DNA of 64,000 bases from Amphiduros pacificus (GCA_949316495.1 OX439003.1:26759656-26823655); one strand, 5' to 3'. Shown: positions 1 through 14,426, numbered from the stretch's first letter. The notes: generated by a model not told the origin, from the letters alone. Numbers and translations are program-made.

Positions 1-2130
1 CGTGATGCAGGCTAACCATTATGATATAGGCTAACTACTGTGATGCAGGCTAACCATTATGATATAGGCTAACTACTGTGATGCAGGCTAACCACTGTGA
101 TGCAGGCAGGCTAACCACCGTGATGCAGGCTAACCATTATGATATAGGCTAACCACCGTGATGCAGGCTAACCATTATGATATAGGCTAACTACTGTGAT
201 GCAGGCTAACCACTGTGATGCAGGCAGGCTAACCACCGTGATGCAGGCTAACCATTATGATATAGGCTAACCACTGTGATATAGGCTAACCACTGTGATG
301 CAGGCAGGCTAACCACCATGATGCAGGCTAACCATTATGATATAGGCTAACTACTGTGATGCAGGCAGGCTAACCACTGTGATGCAGGCAGGCTAACCAC
401 TGTGATGCAGGCAGGCTAACCACTGTGATGCAGGCAGGCTAACCACCATGATGCAGGCTAACCACCATGATGCAGGCTAACCACCGTGATGCAGGCTAAC
501 CACTGTGATGCAGGCTAACCACCGTGATGCAGGCCAACCATTATGATATAGGCTAACTACTGTGATGCAGGCTAACCACCGTGATGCAGGCTAACCACCG
601 TGATGCAGGCTTACCATAATGATATAGGCTAACCATCGTCATGCAGGCTAACCACTGTGATGCAGGCTAACCACCGTGATGCAGGCTAACCACCGCGATG
701 CAGGCCAACCATTATGATATAGGCTAACTACTGTGATGCAGGCTAACCACCGTGATGCAGGCTAACCACCGTGATGCAGGCCAACCATTATGATATAGGC
801 TAACTACTGTGATGCAGGCTAACCACTGTGATGCAGGCTAACCACCGTGATGCAGGCTGACCATTGTGATGCAGGCTAACCACCAGTATGCAGGCTTACC
901 ATTATGATATAGGCTAACTACTGTGATATAGGCTAACCACCGTGATGCAGGCTAACCACTGTGATGCAAGCTAACCACTGTGATGCAGGCTAACCACTGT
1001 GATGCAGGCCAACCATTATGATATAGGCTAACTACTGTGATGCAGGCTTACCATTATGATATAGGCTAACTACTGTGATGCAGGCTAACCACTGTGATGC
1101 AGGCTAACCACTGTGATGCAAGCTAACCACTGTGATGCAGGCTAACCACTGTGATGCAGGCTAACCATTATGATATAGGCTAACTACTGTGATGCAGGCT
1201 TACCATTATGATATAGGCTAACCACTGTGATGCAGGCTTACCACCGTGATGCAGGCTAACCACTGTGATGCAGGCTAACCACCGTGATGCAGGCTAACCA
1301 CCATGATGCAGGCTAACCACCATGATGCAGGCTAACCACCGTGATGCAGGCCAACCATTATGATATAGGCTAACTACTGTGATGCAGGCTAACCACCGTG
1401 ATGCAGGCTAACCACTGTGATGCAGGCTAACCACCGTGATGCAGGCTAACCACCATGATGCAGGCTAACCACCGTGATGCAGGCCAACCATTATGATATA
1501 GGCTAACTACTGTGATGCAGGCTAACCACCGTGATGCAGGCTAACCACTGTGATGCAGGCTAACCACTTTGATGCAAGCTAACCACTGTGATGCAGGCTA
1601 ACCACTGTGATGCAGGCTAACCATTAAAATGTTGGCTAACCATTATGATGTTGGCTAACCATTATGATGTTGGCTAACCATTATGATGTTGGCTAACTAT
1701 TATGATGTTGGCTAACCATTATGATGTTGGCTAACAACTGTGATATAGGCTAACCATTAAAATGTTGGCTAACCATTATGATGTTGGCTAACCACTGTGA
1801 TGTTGGCTGACCACTGTGATGCAGGCTAACCATTGTATGCAGGCTAACCATTGTATGCAGGCTAACCACCGTGATGCAGGCTAACCACCGTGATGCAGGC
1901 TAACCACCGTGATGCAGGCTAACAACTGTGATGCAGGCTAACCACTGTGATATAGGCTAACCATTAAAATGTTGGCTAACCATTAAAATGTTGGCTGACC
2001 ATTATGATGTTGGCTGACCACTGTGATGCAGGCTGACCACTGTGATGCAGGCTGACCATTGTATGCAGGCTAACCCCTATCATGCAGGCCAGTAACTGGC
2101 ATGCAGGTTAACCATCATGATGCAGGCTGG
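1..2130. repeat. 19-bp satellite array
   Basis: Tandem copies of a unit close to GTGATGCAGGCTAACCACT fill this stretch and continue past the left edge. Three main variants are interleaved: GATGCAGG, GATATAGG and, mainly from about 1620, GATGTTGG. Some units carry an extra GCAG giving AGGCAGGC. There are roughly 110 copies, judged from the length. Variants alternate rather than forming blocks, which suggests repeated local exchange. No coding potential is seen. Confidence 0.97.
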
Positions 2131-3810
2131 AAAGCTGTCTAACAATTTACAAACCACCACAGTTACTGGCTGTTATTGAACATATTGTAATATGGAGCGA
2201 GAAATTATTTTGATATTGATTTCTTAATACATGGCCCTCAACAACAGTAGCAGTCATCCTAGGTGTGATTAACAGCATTAACTTCGACAGTGCAGTGTTA
2301 TATAATAGTGAGTATCTGATGCAGCAGTCCTTAATAGTATGGCCCATACTGTGGGTGTCATAAGAGGCATTGTAATACTTACAAGAGAGGGCATGAAAAC
2401 CAGACAAAACATCTTCCAACAGACTTGAACTCATTCAATCTCAACCCATTAAATCTGCCCCTCCTCCACACCTACAGTTCAAAAATAGTCCCCTAACTTT
2501 GTCACAAACTAAAAATGAGGTAGTGCTTAGTTATTAGTTAAGCATTAACATAATGTGATATAAGTCATAGTGTGGCCAGATGATTAAATACCCACAGAGA
2601 CCTTGAATAGCGAGGGGGCCTTACATAATCTTATTGGATACAAATAGCAATGACCAATATGACCTCATGGGTTGTATCTCATCTATGATGACCTTTTCAT
2701 GACCTCTATACCCATCTTAGGACAGGGGTGATTATTTGTAGCATTCCCAATAATTAGCTCATTTTGAGTGGGGCAACTAATTTGTTTGAGACAACTCAAT
2801 TCCACCTTAAATTAAGTCATGAATCTGCAAATATTCATTATCAAATCCTCAAACCATTATATTACTTCAAATTTATAACCAGGTTTATGATTTTCAGGTG
2901 CAATATTGGCCGCAGCCAGATACTATTTTTCCTCCCATCTATAATGTTACTGGTTTCTTTCACATAGGAAACATATAATTGCTTTGGAGTGCTATCAGTA
3001 GTCGTTGATGGTCCAGGGAAAAGTACGGCTCACCAACAAATCCCTCATTTGGTTGGTGTGTTGGTGTTCTGATACCCCAAATCCAACACTCTGCTCAACA
3101 TATGCCAGGATTCTGTAGGAGAATCTGATAGACAAGACATGGTGCAGGCAATACGAACCAAGAAGAACGCAAACAAATCTCCTTTAACATTATTTAGGGA
3201 CAATCTGCATGCAAACCACACAATGTTCCACACAGTGAAATACATAAAAGATGATATGTATGCATTGCAAAGTTCTTTTCTGTTTTGTGATGTCCGATAA
3301 CTTCCATATATGAATTGTTGTGGTGTCTATTGCAAAGCAAAGAGAAAAAGTATGACAGCAGCAGCTTCTGTGGTCTGGAAATAAGTCTACAGCTGAGCTG
3401 CAGAGACTCTGTGGTACAAAAATATCTGCCATATAAGAGGCCCTTGGGCCATGTGATCACCACTTGATTCTCAAACGCAACGCTATGCTGTGCCATTTCT
3501 CCACCAGTAAATGGGGAAGGTCTTTTACTGAATTTATTGACCATCATACAAAGTTGCTGTGTACCACCAGTTTACAGTATACAGGATCATTTTAATGAAA
3601 TTGTTTTAAGACCATATTATGTTGTTTATCCCAAGTTAAATGTAATTTTGTTAAGAATAACATTTGATCATTGATTGATTAATATATTCTTCAGTTAAAT
3701 TAGAAATCATTTAATGCATTTCACCGTATTATTGGCATAAGATATTTCCCGGATTCCATTAGTTGCATGAACTAATATGTAAAGACAGTTAAACTGACAC
3801 CACAGACAGT
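2131..3810. other. Unique sequence between two satellites, no gene recognised
   Basis: AT-rich single-copy-looking DNA. The open frames on the minus strand around 3190-3547 overlap in different frames and match nothing I recognise. I see no splice-framed exon, RNA gene or repeat of note. Confidence 0.6.
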
Positions 3811-6800
3811 GTTACTGACATTACTGACATACATATCTCATACAGTGGCCACCTATCACCAGTATACATGGTACCCTTACTATGCTATGGGATAGGTACT
3901 GGCATTACTGATAGTGCACACATCATATCACCAGTATACATGGTATACTAACTATGGTACGGGATAGTTACTGACATTACTGACAATACACATCTCATAC
4001 AGTGGCCACCTACCACCAGTATACATGGTATACTAACTATGGTACGGGATAGTTACTGACATTACTGACAATACACATCTCATACAGTGGCCACCTACCA
4101 CCAGTATACATGGTATACTAACTATGGTACGGGATAGTTACTGGCATTACTGACATACACATCTCATACAGTAGCCACCTATCACCAGTATACATGGTAT
4201 ACTAACTATGGTACGGGATAGTTACTGACATTACTGACAATACACATCTCATACAGTGGCCACCTACCACCAGTATACATGGTATACTAACTATGGTACG
4301 GGATAGTTACTGACATTACTGACAATACACATCTCATACAGTGGCCACCTATCACCAGTATACATGGTATACTAACTATGGTATGGGATAGGTACTGGCA
4401 TTACTGACATACACATCTCATACAGTAGCCACCTATCACCAGTATACATGGTATACTAACTATGGTATGGGATAGTTACTGACATTACTGACAATACACA
4501 TCTCATACAGTGGCCACCTACCACCAGTATACATGGTATACTAACTATGGTACGGGATAGTTACTGACATTACTGACAATACACATCTCATACAGTGTCC
4601 ACCTATCACCAGTATACATGGTATACTAACTATGGTATGGGATAGGTACTGGCATTACTGACATACACATCTCATACAGTGGCCACCTATCACCAGTATA
4701 CATGGTACCCTTACTATGCTATGGGATAGGTACTGGCATTACTGACATACACATCTCATACAGTGGCCACCTATCACCAGTATACATGGTACCCTTACTA
4801 TGCTATGGGATAGGTACTGGCATTACTGACATACACATCTCATACAGTGTCCACCTATCACCAGTATACATGGTACCCTTACTATGCTATGGGATAGGTA
4901 CTGGCATTACTGACATACACATCTCATACAGTGGCCACCTATCACCAGTATACATGGTACCCTTACTATGCTATGGGATAGGTACTGGCATTACTGACAT
5001 ACACATCTCATACAGTGGCCACCTATCACCAGTATACATGGTACCCTTACTATGCTATGGGATAGGTACTGGCATTACTGACATACACATCTCATACAGT
5101 GTCCACCTATCACCAGTATACATGGTACCCTTACTATGCTATGGGATAGGTACTGGCATTACTGACATACACATCTCATACAGTGTCCACCTATCACCAG
5201 TATACATGGTACCCTTACTATGCTATGGGATAGGTACTGGCATTACTGACATACACATCTCATACAGTGGCCACCTATCACCAGTATACATGGTACCCTT
5301 ACTATGCTATGGGATAGGTACTGGCATTACTGACATACACATCTCATACAGTGGCCACCTATCACCAGTATACATGGTACCCTTACTATGCTATGGGATA
5401 GGTACTGGCATTACTGACATACACATCTCATACAGTGTCCACCTATCACCAGTATACATGGTACCCTTACTATGCTATGGGATAGGTACTGGCATTACTG
5501 ACATACACATCTCATACAGTGGCCACCTATCACCAGTATACATGGTACCCTTACTATGCTATGGGATAGGTACTGGCATTACTGACATACACATCTCATA
5601 CAGTGGCCACCTATCACCAGTATACATGGTACCCTTACTATGCTATGGGATAGGTACTGGCATTACTGACATACACATCTCATACAGTGTCCACCTATCA
5701 CCAGTATACATGGTACCCTTACTATGCTATGGGATAGGTACTGGCATTACTGACATACACATCTCATACAGTGGCCACCTATCACCAGTATACATGGTAC
5801 CCTTACTATGCTATGGGATAGGTACTGGCATTACTGACATACACATCTCATACAGTGGCCACCTATCACCAGTATACATGGTACCCTTACTATGCTATGG
5901 GATAGGTACTGGCATTACTGACATACACATCTCATACAGTGGCCACCTATCACCAGTATACATGGTACCCTTACTATGCTATGGGATAGGTACTGGCATT
6001 ACTGACATACACATCTCATACAGTGTCCACCTATCACCAGTATACATGGTACCCTTACTATGCTATGGGATAGGTACTGGCATTACTGACATACACATCT
6101 CATACAGTGGCCACCTATCACCAGTATACATGGTATACTAACTATGGTATGGGACAGTTACTGACATTACTGACATACACATCTCATACAGTGGCCACCT
6201 ATCACCAGTATACATGGTACCCTTACTATGGTATGGGATAGGTACTGGCATTACTGACATACACATCTCATACAGTGGCCACCTATCACCAGTATACATG
6301 GTATACTAACTATGGTATGGGACAGTTACTGACATTACTGACAATACACATCTCATACAGTGGCCACCTACCACCAGTATACATGGTACCCTTACTATGC
6401 TATGGGATAGGTACTGGCATTACTGACATACACATCTCATACAGTGGCCACCTATCACCAGTATACATGGTACCCTTACTATGCTATGGGATATGTACTG
6501 GCATTACTGACATACACATCTCATACAGTGTCCACCTATCACCAGTATACATGGTATACTAACTATGGTATGGGACAGTTACTGACATTACTGACATACA
6601 CATCTCATACAGTGGCCACCTACCACCAGTATACATGGTATACTAACTATGGTATGGGACAGTTACTGACATTACTGACATACACATCTCATACAGTGGC
6701 CACCTACCACCAGTATACATGGTATACTAACTATGGTATGGGACAGTTACTGACATTACTGACATACACATCTCATACAGTGGCCACCTACCACCAGTAT

Positions 6801-7516
6801 ACATGGTATACTAACTATGGTATGGGACAGTTACTGACATTACTGACATACACATCTCATACAGTGGCCACCTATCACCAGTATACATGGTACCCTTACT
6901 ATGGTATGGGATAGGTACTGGCATTACTGACATACACATCTCATACAGTGGCCACCTATCACCAGTATACATGGTATACTAACTATGGTATGGGACAGTT
7001 ACTGACATTACTGACATACACATCTCATACAGTGGCCACCTATCACCAGTATACATGGTATACTAACTATGGTATGGGATAGTTACTGACATTACTGACA
7101 GTGCACATCTCATACAGTGGCCACCTATCACCAGTATACATGGTATACTAACTATGGTATGGGATAGTTACTGACATTACTGACAGTGCACATCTCATAC
7201 AGTGGCCACATGGTATACTAACTATGGTACGGGATAGGTACTGGCATTACTGACAGTGCACATCTCATACAGTGGCCACCTATCACCAGTATACATGGTA
7301 TACTAACTATGGTACGGGATAGTTACTGACATTAATGACAGTGTACATCTCATATCACCAGTATACACGGTATACTAACTATGGTATGGGATAGTTACTG
7401 ACATTACTGACAGTGCTTATCTCATACAGTGGCCACCTATCACCAGTATACATGGTATACTAACTATGGTACGGGATAGTTACTGACATTACTGACAATA
7501 CACATCTCATACAGTG
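3811..7516. repeat. 84-bp satellite array with a homogenised core
   Basis: About 44 tandem copies of an 84-86 bp unit containing CATCTCATACAGTGGCCACC and CACCAGTATACATGGTA. One subtype reads GTACCCTTACTATGCTATGGG and the other GTATACTAACTATGG. The core from about 4660 to 6140 is 17 near-identical units of the first subtype; both flanks are mixed and more diverged. Because 84 is a multiple of 3 the core is open in frame for 479 codons on the plus strand. I read that as a by-product of the repeat, not a gene: every period is the same 28 residues and no exon context is visible. Confidence 0.96.
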
Positions 7517-8229
7517 GTTACCTAACACCTGTTTACCCACAACTTAATGATATCAATCATATCTTTCAAATGCAATGACCACATCCCATCAGTACAGAAG
7601 AATAAAACATATATCTGGAAGATATATCAAATAAATAAGACAATTCTATTAAATAATTGACCAGTAAGATAGACATATTCATCTCTTCTATATTATAGAA
7701 TAGTTTGAAATACATTTCTCCTATAATACACATGGCAAATATTTTGGTTGGGTGGAGGTTAAGATGAGCCTATCAAGTGGAAAATGAAATTGGAAGGTTT
7801 ATCTGTATCCGCAAAACAGTATTGAATCACACTTTGACAGCAACTGGGCATTTATTTGAATGAACAGACCAGCCTGTTTTGTGTGGGCAGCTTTATGGCC
7901 AGACTTTGTATACTACTTTTGTAAAAGAACGGCTGTGCTGAGCAATAAAACTGGCACATCTGACTTTTGCAGGCAGATGTTCTGAATTTCTAGCACTTTA
8001 AGGGAAGTTTTCAATTATGAACAACAGATATTTGATACTCTGTTCTCCCTGTGTTTTTGCAATATTTGGAAATACATTTTGTTGAAATGATTTGTTCCCT
8101 GATATTATAATATATAATTCTCAAAGAAATTAGATTTATTTGACCGTTATTGCATGCAACAAAGAAGAGATTCTGGAATGTTAGGCACCTGTCTCTCCAT
8201 TTCTTTCCGTCATAATCATTTTCCACTAC
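7517..8229. other. Spacer between the 84-bp and 48-bp arrays
   Basis: Ordinary AT-rich sequence with no gene, RNA or repeat that I can support. Confidence 0.6.
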
Positions 8230-9908
8230 AATCGCGACTCAAACTTCCTGTTTGGCTGTCTATTGTATCTTCTCTACAACCAGGACTCAAACTTCCTGTC
8301 TTGCTGTCTATTGTGTCTTCTCTACAACCAGGACTCAAACTTCCTGTCTTGCTGTCTATTGTATCTTCTCTACAACCAGGACTCAAACATCCTGTCTTGT
8401 TGTCTATTGTATCTTCTCTACAACCAGGACTCATACTTCCTGTCTTGCTGTCTATTGTATCTTCTCTACAACCAGGACTCAAACTTCCTGTCTTGCTGTC
8501 TATTGTATCTTCTCTACAATCATGACTCAAACATCCTGTCTTGCTGTCTATTGTATCTTCTCTACAACCAGGACTCAAACTTCCTGTCTTGCTGTCTATT
8601 GTATTTTCTCTACAACCAGGACTCAAACATCCTGTCTTGCTGTCTATTGTATCTTCTCTACAATCATGACTCAAACTTCCTGTCTTGCTGTCTATTGTAT
8701 CTTCTCTACCACCAGGACTCAAACTTCCTGTCTTGCTGTCTATTGTATTTTCTCTACAACCAGGACTCAAACATCCTGTCTTGCTGTCTATTGTATCTTC
8801 TCTACAACCAGGACTCAAACTTCCTGTCTTGCTGTCTATTGTATCTTCTCTACAACCAGGACTCAAACTTCCTGTCTTGCTGTCTATTGTATCTTCTCTA
8901 CAACCAGGACTCAAACATCCTGTCTTGTTGTCTATTGTATGTTCTCTACAACCAGGACTCAAACTTCCTGTCTTGCTGTCTATCGTATCTTCTCTCCAAT
9001 CATGACTCAAATTTCCTGTCTGGCTGTCTACTGTATCTTCTCTCCAATCATGACTCACACTTCCTGTTTGACTGTCTATTGTATCTTCTCTCCAATCATG
9101 ACTCAAACTTCCTGTCTGGCTGTCTACTGTATCTTCTCTCCAATCATGACTCAAATTTCCTGTCTGGCTGTCTACTGTATCTTCTCTACAACCAGGACTC
9201 AAACATCCTGTCTTGCTGTCTACTGTATCTTCTCTCCAATCATGACTCAAATTTCCTGTTTGGCTGTCTACTGTATCTTCTCTCCAATCATGACTCAAAC
9301 TTCCTGTTTGACTGTCTACTGTATCTTCTCTCCAATCATGACTCAAACTTCCTTTCTGGCTGTCTACTGTATCTTCTCTCCAATCATGACTCAAACATCC
9401 TGTCTGGCTGTCTACTGTATCTTATCTCCAATCATGACTCAAACTTCCTTTCTGGCTGTCTACTGTATCTTCTCTACAACCAGGACTCAAACTTCCTTTC
9501 TGGCTGTCTACTGTATCTTCTCTCCAATCATGACTCAAACATCCTGTCTGGCTGTCTACTGTATCTTCTCTCCAATCATGACTCAAACTTCCTGTCTGGC
9601 TGTCTACTGTATCTTATCTCCAATCATGACTCAAACTTCCTTTCTGGCTGTCTACTGTATCTTCTCTCCAATCATGACTCAAACATCCTGTCTGGCTGTC
9701 TACTGTATCTTATCTCCAATCATGACTCAAATTTCCTGTCTGGCTGTATACTGTATCTTCTCTCCAATCCTGACTCAAACTTCCTGTCTTGTTGTCTATT
9801 GTATCTTCTCTCCAATCATGACTCAAACTTCCTGTTTGGCTGTCTACTGTATCTTCTCTACAATCATGACTAAAACGTCCCGTCTGGCTGTCTACTGTAT
9901 CTTCTCTG
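8230..9908. repeat. 48-bp minisatellite, two subfamilies
   Basis: About 35 copies of a 48-bp unit of the type ACTCAAACTTCCTGTCTTGC followed by TGTCTATTGTATCTTCTCTA. The left half (to about 8990) mostly carries CTACAACCAGG and TTGCTGTCTATTG. The right half mostly carries CTCCAATCATG and TGGCTGTCTACTG, with a few left-type units interspersed. Since 48 is a multiple of 3 and the unit lacks stops in several frames, frames of 390-570 codons stay open on both strands. These are best taken as repeat artefacts. Confidence 0.96.
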
Positions 9909-11044
9909 CAAATACTTTCCAGATGCCAAATGCAAATATAATTTATCAATGAGATATGGATCTCATCCATTAAAACAATTATTTTAATATGGTTCTCATA
10001 TATTAAAACAATTATTTTAAAGAAAGTTAAAAAAGGGTTTTAAGCTAGCTCAACAATGAGAATTGTCAAATATCTATCTATATCTATCAAAGTACACCAC
10101 AAAGGTTTGAGTCAATACATATTTAGCATGAATCTGTGTCCAATCAAAGTTGGATATTACTTATTCCCATGTTATAATAAAACATTGATGTGTTGGCCAT
10201 GTGCTGAGAGCCTTCAGCATGTTTGCCTGCTTTGTTGTCTTACAGAAATTCAGGGGGAACAATCTCTCCAGGGACACCACAAACTTAAGGGGAATTTCTC
10301 CTGAGACACATATCATACTCTCCCATGATGTCCCTTTAAAACAGTATCTATTCCCATTAGCCAAAACTTCTGTTGACAGGAAATTTTAACAATGTGTCAC
10401 TTGAAACATCAACTTCTATCACAACATGTCAATGATCATACAACTTTATTACTCACCATTAATATACACATTTTCACAGTTATATATTTTTTATGTTAAT
10501 CCAATATGTTTTGTAGATGGCCATATACAACTTCACATCAAATATAAAGATATATATACATCATATTGAGGATGGGAACTAGTAAACCATATTTGTATGC
10601 AGATAAACAGGATAAACATTTTTAGTTTCGTTAAAAAAATATCTGATTCTGGATTTGTAGATTTTGGTTGAGAAGAGTTAACATAGTTGACATGTTAAGC
10701 ATGGAATGTTGATGAGTGCTTGTTGCTGATGCAGGGAGCTGCAGCAGGAGGTGATGTCATGTGGGCAGATGGCATTCTGGTGCCCTGTTTGTGGCTCATC
10801 ATCCCCCTCTCCCATCTCCCATGCTTCATACGCTGCTTCATCATACCCTTGACAATACTGCATGCTCCCCACACAGCATCACCCGCACACACCATCTGCT
10901 ACACTGCTCCCGGAGCATCACACTCAGCTGATGAGTGGCCTCTCTTGTTGGCGGTCATACTCCATCTTTTCACTCTTCATGCAGTGCTAATGTAACATTA
11001 ATTATAGAACTTATCATGATGTGTGGAACTGAGTGAGAACACAA
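9909..11044. other. Non-repeat intergenic or intronic sequence
   Basis: A GC-richer patch at about 10700-10980 is open on both strands for 60-90 codons, but I recognise no protein and see no matched splice sites. If the ANKS1 exon at 14264 is real, this lies within its first intron. Confidence 0.5.
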
Positions 11045-11410
11045 CCTGAGGTCTAATGGCAACAGTGGTCATCTGTGTTACACAGGGCATGTTGGTATAA
11101 TATTTTAGGGTCTAATGGCTGCAATGGTCATATATGCTACATGGAACATGCTAGGATCTAAAGTCTGATGGCTGCAATGGTCATCTGTGCTACATGGAGC
11201 ATGCTGAGGTCACCTACCTTGGGCTACATACTTGGGTTTTATTGGTACACTGGTCATATGTGCTACGTGGAGCATGTTGGTTAAATATATTGGTATTATA
11301 CACAAGGGTCTGGTGGGTGTAGTGGCCATGTGGGCTGCATGAAGCATGTCATGATGACACTAACTAGCATGGCTCCTGAGACTTACTTGTGCAGCATGGA
11401 ACATGATGTC
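11045..11410. repeat. Degenerate tandem repeat
   Basis: About five or six diverged copies of a 50-75 bp unit containing GGTCTAATGGCTGCAATGGT and GCTACATGGAGCATG. Copies begin near 11050, 11109, 11161, 11235 and 11305. The divergence suggests an old, decaying minisatellite. Confidence 0.7.
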
Positions 11411-14263
11411 CAGACAACTAATTTGAGTAACAAGGTCATGTGAAGGTCAATTTAATGCAATAAACCTACATGAACTCTTTGGGTCATACATAAGCATGGC
11501 AAAATAGATGTTTGGATCCCTAAATCATGGAATAAAAATCACTCAAAAGGTTCAATTCTATAACAGAAAATATCTATCTCCAATTGATATTGAAACTGAA
11601 TATTGCATTAAATGAGTTATTCATTGATGCTAACAGTACAAACAAATGTTTTCCTATTCTTCACTGTACACATCACACTGAACCCTTCCAGTCCACTGTG
11701 AGACTATTCAATATTTACCAAGGATGAATTGTGTCAACATAAAAAAAACATATATTTATCCAACATACCAGCCAGAAATGGGAACGGAAATGTACATGGT
11801 GTAAGTTTCACTACACTTCACAATGCTGGTCTCATTTTCTCTTTCTATACAAATCTATCATCGAGGATCTACAGATATCATATATACATTTGTCAGGGTT
11901 TAACCACCATAACAGGAAAGATTCTCTCTCAATTCCTGCTGTTAAGGATAGATGAATATTCATTCAGATTCCATTTTGTACTGACAGCTGTACTGATTGG
12001 TCAGTGTTTTGGTCAGACACTTGGTCAGACACTTGATGTTGTATGACATCCTGATTGGATGATGCTTTGGTGGATAAGATGGGTATTTATGATATCAAAT
12101 ATGGGGCAATGAAGGTAGAGGTAGTGAGAAGATTGAATGACTTGCAACACCACTGATGCAATGCATAGTAACAATGCGAAACATGGGATTATCAAGGAAT
12201 CAATAAGGCATTTTGTCATTATACTTTTCATTGATTTCATTGCATCAAAGATTGCAAAAACAGATTTAACTGTGTTCTTGAATTACTACTATAAGCATTC
12301 AGGATAGTTTGTTGCTTAGCCTTTCTTGCAATATTAAAAAAAAGATGTTTGATTATAATTTTTATTCTAGTATTTTGTAATGTAGTACTTGCTGTGCATA
12401 TATATGCCAGGTACAATTTGTGCAAATTAGCAATAAACACATGTGTTTATCTGATAAAATTTCGATTATATATCTCTTATCACGTATTTAATAATGATGA
12501 AAATATTGTTTGTTGACAAATTTTGACCCATTTTGGTATGCCAAAGATAAATGCTGATAATAACTGGACTGAAATATATGTGGGGTATGTATCATCACTA
12601 TCATGATTAGCAGTGTAATTATCCCAACACTTTGGCTTCCACTCAACAAATGGCCAATGTGTCATGTGTATTCAAGTGCAACACTATCAATATAAAAGTA
12701 GAGACATAAATTCCCTATGACAAATGGGAAATTAATATCAAATTTGACTGCATTTTCTTTAAAAATTCAAATGCATTTTCTTCAAAAAATACTAAATTTG
12801 CACAAAATAGTATCTGCCCATAATACCTCCAACCCATGTGAGATATTTCATGATAGAATGAGGATAGATTGATTAATAGAGAGTCAGCCGGGTATACATG
12901 TCAAGTTTGACCATGCACAGCCTACTGGGGATTTTACTGATACCACAGCAAACCAAAGGTATCTTGTTGATTAAATGAATGAGGAGCTCAAGTATCAAAA
13001 ATACTTTAAAAACACTCGGCTCATATTTTTTCCTCAAGAGCAGTAATCTGACTTATCAACAAATATAATAGCTGTCTGAACATAATCTTATTCAGTTTCC
13101 TTTCAAATTACATTTCCATTTAATTAATCAAACAATGAAAAAAAAATGGTCTCATAGTTTTGTTTCCAGAAATCTGTTATTACATCTGTCATTTGATAAG
13201 TTATTTATTAACTTTGGTGATCACTTTATCCATTCACAAATCTCAATTTTATTCATATCTATGCAGTCTCCAAAGTTTCAGTAATTTACTAGCTCTGCAT
13301 GTCAAATTAATAGTCAAATACATAAATGACATCAATAATTTATAGTAAACATCTAAAATGCAAGGTCGCATAAATGCTCCATCTGTCAACTTTGAAAAGT
13401 AATACAAATCAATTTATCAAAGTTTGTGCTGTAGATCTCAATACAAATCACAACACATTACATTGTTACGAAATTAATTTCATAATTCTGAATCATTGTG
13501 AGTATTTTATTTACTATTCTAAGAGAAATCAAATTGATAAATATTTTTCTTAGAATAATAAAAATATGTGGTGGTTGAGAAAGTAAAGTGCAGACATTTT
13601 AATTGTCTGTGTTGTGCAGGCGTCTGACCAGTGACCACACCGAGGGTGCAATTAGCAGTAAGGCAGGCGGGGTGAAGTAGGTGCCACAAGTGGGTGGGTC
13701 TCAGGACGGTCAGGCTGACCCACAAGACACATGGTCACTGACCATTACACTTTATTTATAACCCCTATATGTATTCATACATGTGCAGTAAAGCGTGACA
13801 TGTAAACAAACCAATCTGGTCAATTTGACAGTTCAGTGCTGTGTTACGTCATCTACATAATAATATTACAATAATTCAATTCACAGTAAACAAATGAGAG
13901 AGGAGGCAGGGGTCGTGCTGCTATGGCTAAACATTACAGGGAAAAAGTCAGATATATCTATGTTTGACCTGATCCTATCAAGAAAACATTTTTTTCTGGA
14001 GGTTTTTGGCAGCTGCCTCTTGTAGTCTGAGAGGTGCCTTATAGTTTTGCACTGCATCTGACATGGTTGGGTGCCTTTTTTTCACACTGGTACTGATATA
14101 GTTTCTATTAATGGTTTGTATCTGCAGCCTTCAATAATATAATGATAACATATGAGATGTATTGGCCACTGTTGGTGGGTCTAGCATGTGGAGATGGGGC
14201 ATGACTACATCTGACAGCAGCCAATAACATCAACAATTGCTTGAAATGAGCATGTCATTTTAC
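11411..14263. other. Probable first intron of the ANKS1-like gene
   Basis: No second ankyrin-coding exon was found on the minus strand here or further left, so the intron probably exceeds 14 kb and continues outside the window. The sequence is AT-rich. A short GC-richer patch at about 13600-13740 shows no recognisable protein. Confidence 0.5.
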
Positions 14264-14376
14264 CTTGCTAGTGGAGCTAGTGGGCCTGATCTTCGAGCAC
14301 GTACACTCAGTATTTTGTCCACTACCGTAATATTTCCTGTCCTGGCCGCTTCAAGCAGATCGTGCTCTTTCCCCAT
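14264..14376 (-). CDS. ANKS1: ANKS1A/ANKS1B-like ankyrin-SAM protein, first coding exon (partial gene)
   Basis: The exon encodes 37 residues plus two bases. It starts MGKEHDLLEAARTGN, followed by a Val-Val-Asp-Lys-Ile-Leu stretch. This closely resembles the vertebrate ANKS1A start as I recall it (MGKEQELLEAARTGH). The family has N-terminal ankyrin repeats, two SAM domains and a C-terminal PTB domain, and acts as a cytoplasmic adaptor downstream of Eph and other receptor kinases. Only the leading helix and the following low-complexity tail lie here. The donor is GCAAG|GTAAAATG, leaving phase 2. An in-frame TGA lies upstream with no ATG between, which fixes the start. Later exons would lie to the left and were not found, so the gene is cut by the window edge. 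The main doubt is the shortness of the match. Confidence 0.72.
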
Positions 14377-14426
14377 GTTCACCGTATCCAAAATATTCCA
14401 CCTATTACTACTATTATTCCTATTTT

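Noticed and set aside
1-2130. CRISPR-like array of short repeats
   Set aside because: The 19-bp units abut directly with no unique spacers and the genome is eukaryotic.
4702-6141. 479-codon open frame on the plus strand
   Set aside because: It is exactly 17 periods of the 84-bp satellite, begins and ends where unit subtypes change, and has no promoter, splice or protein-family support.
8216-9952. Long open frames of 392, 536 and 566 codons on both strands
   Set aside because: All arise because the 48-bp repeat has a length divisible by 3 and few stops; three frames open at once is typical of a repeat.
10678-10995. GC-richer patch open on both strands
   Set aside because: No recognisable protein, no consistent splice sites, no ankyrin-repeat signature that would make it an ANKS1 exon.
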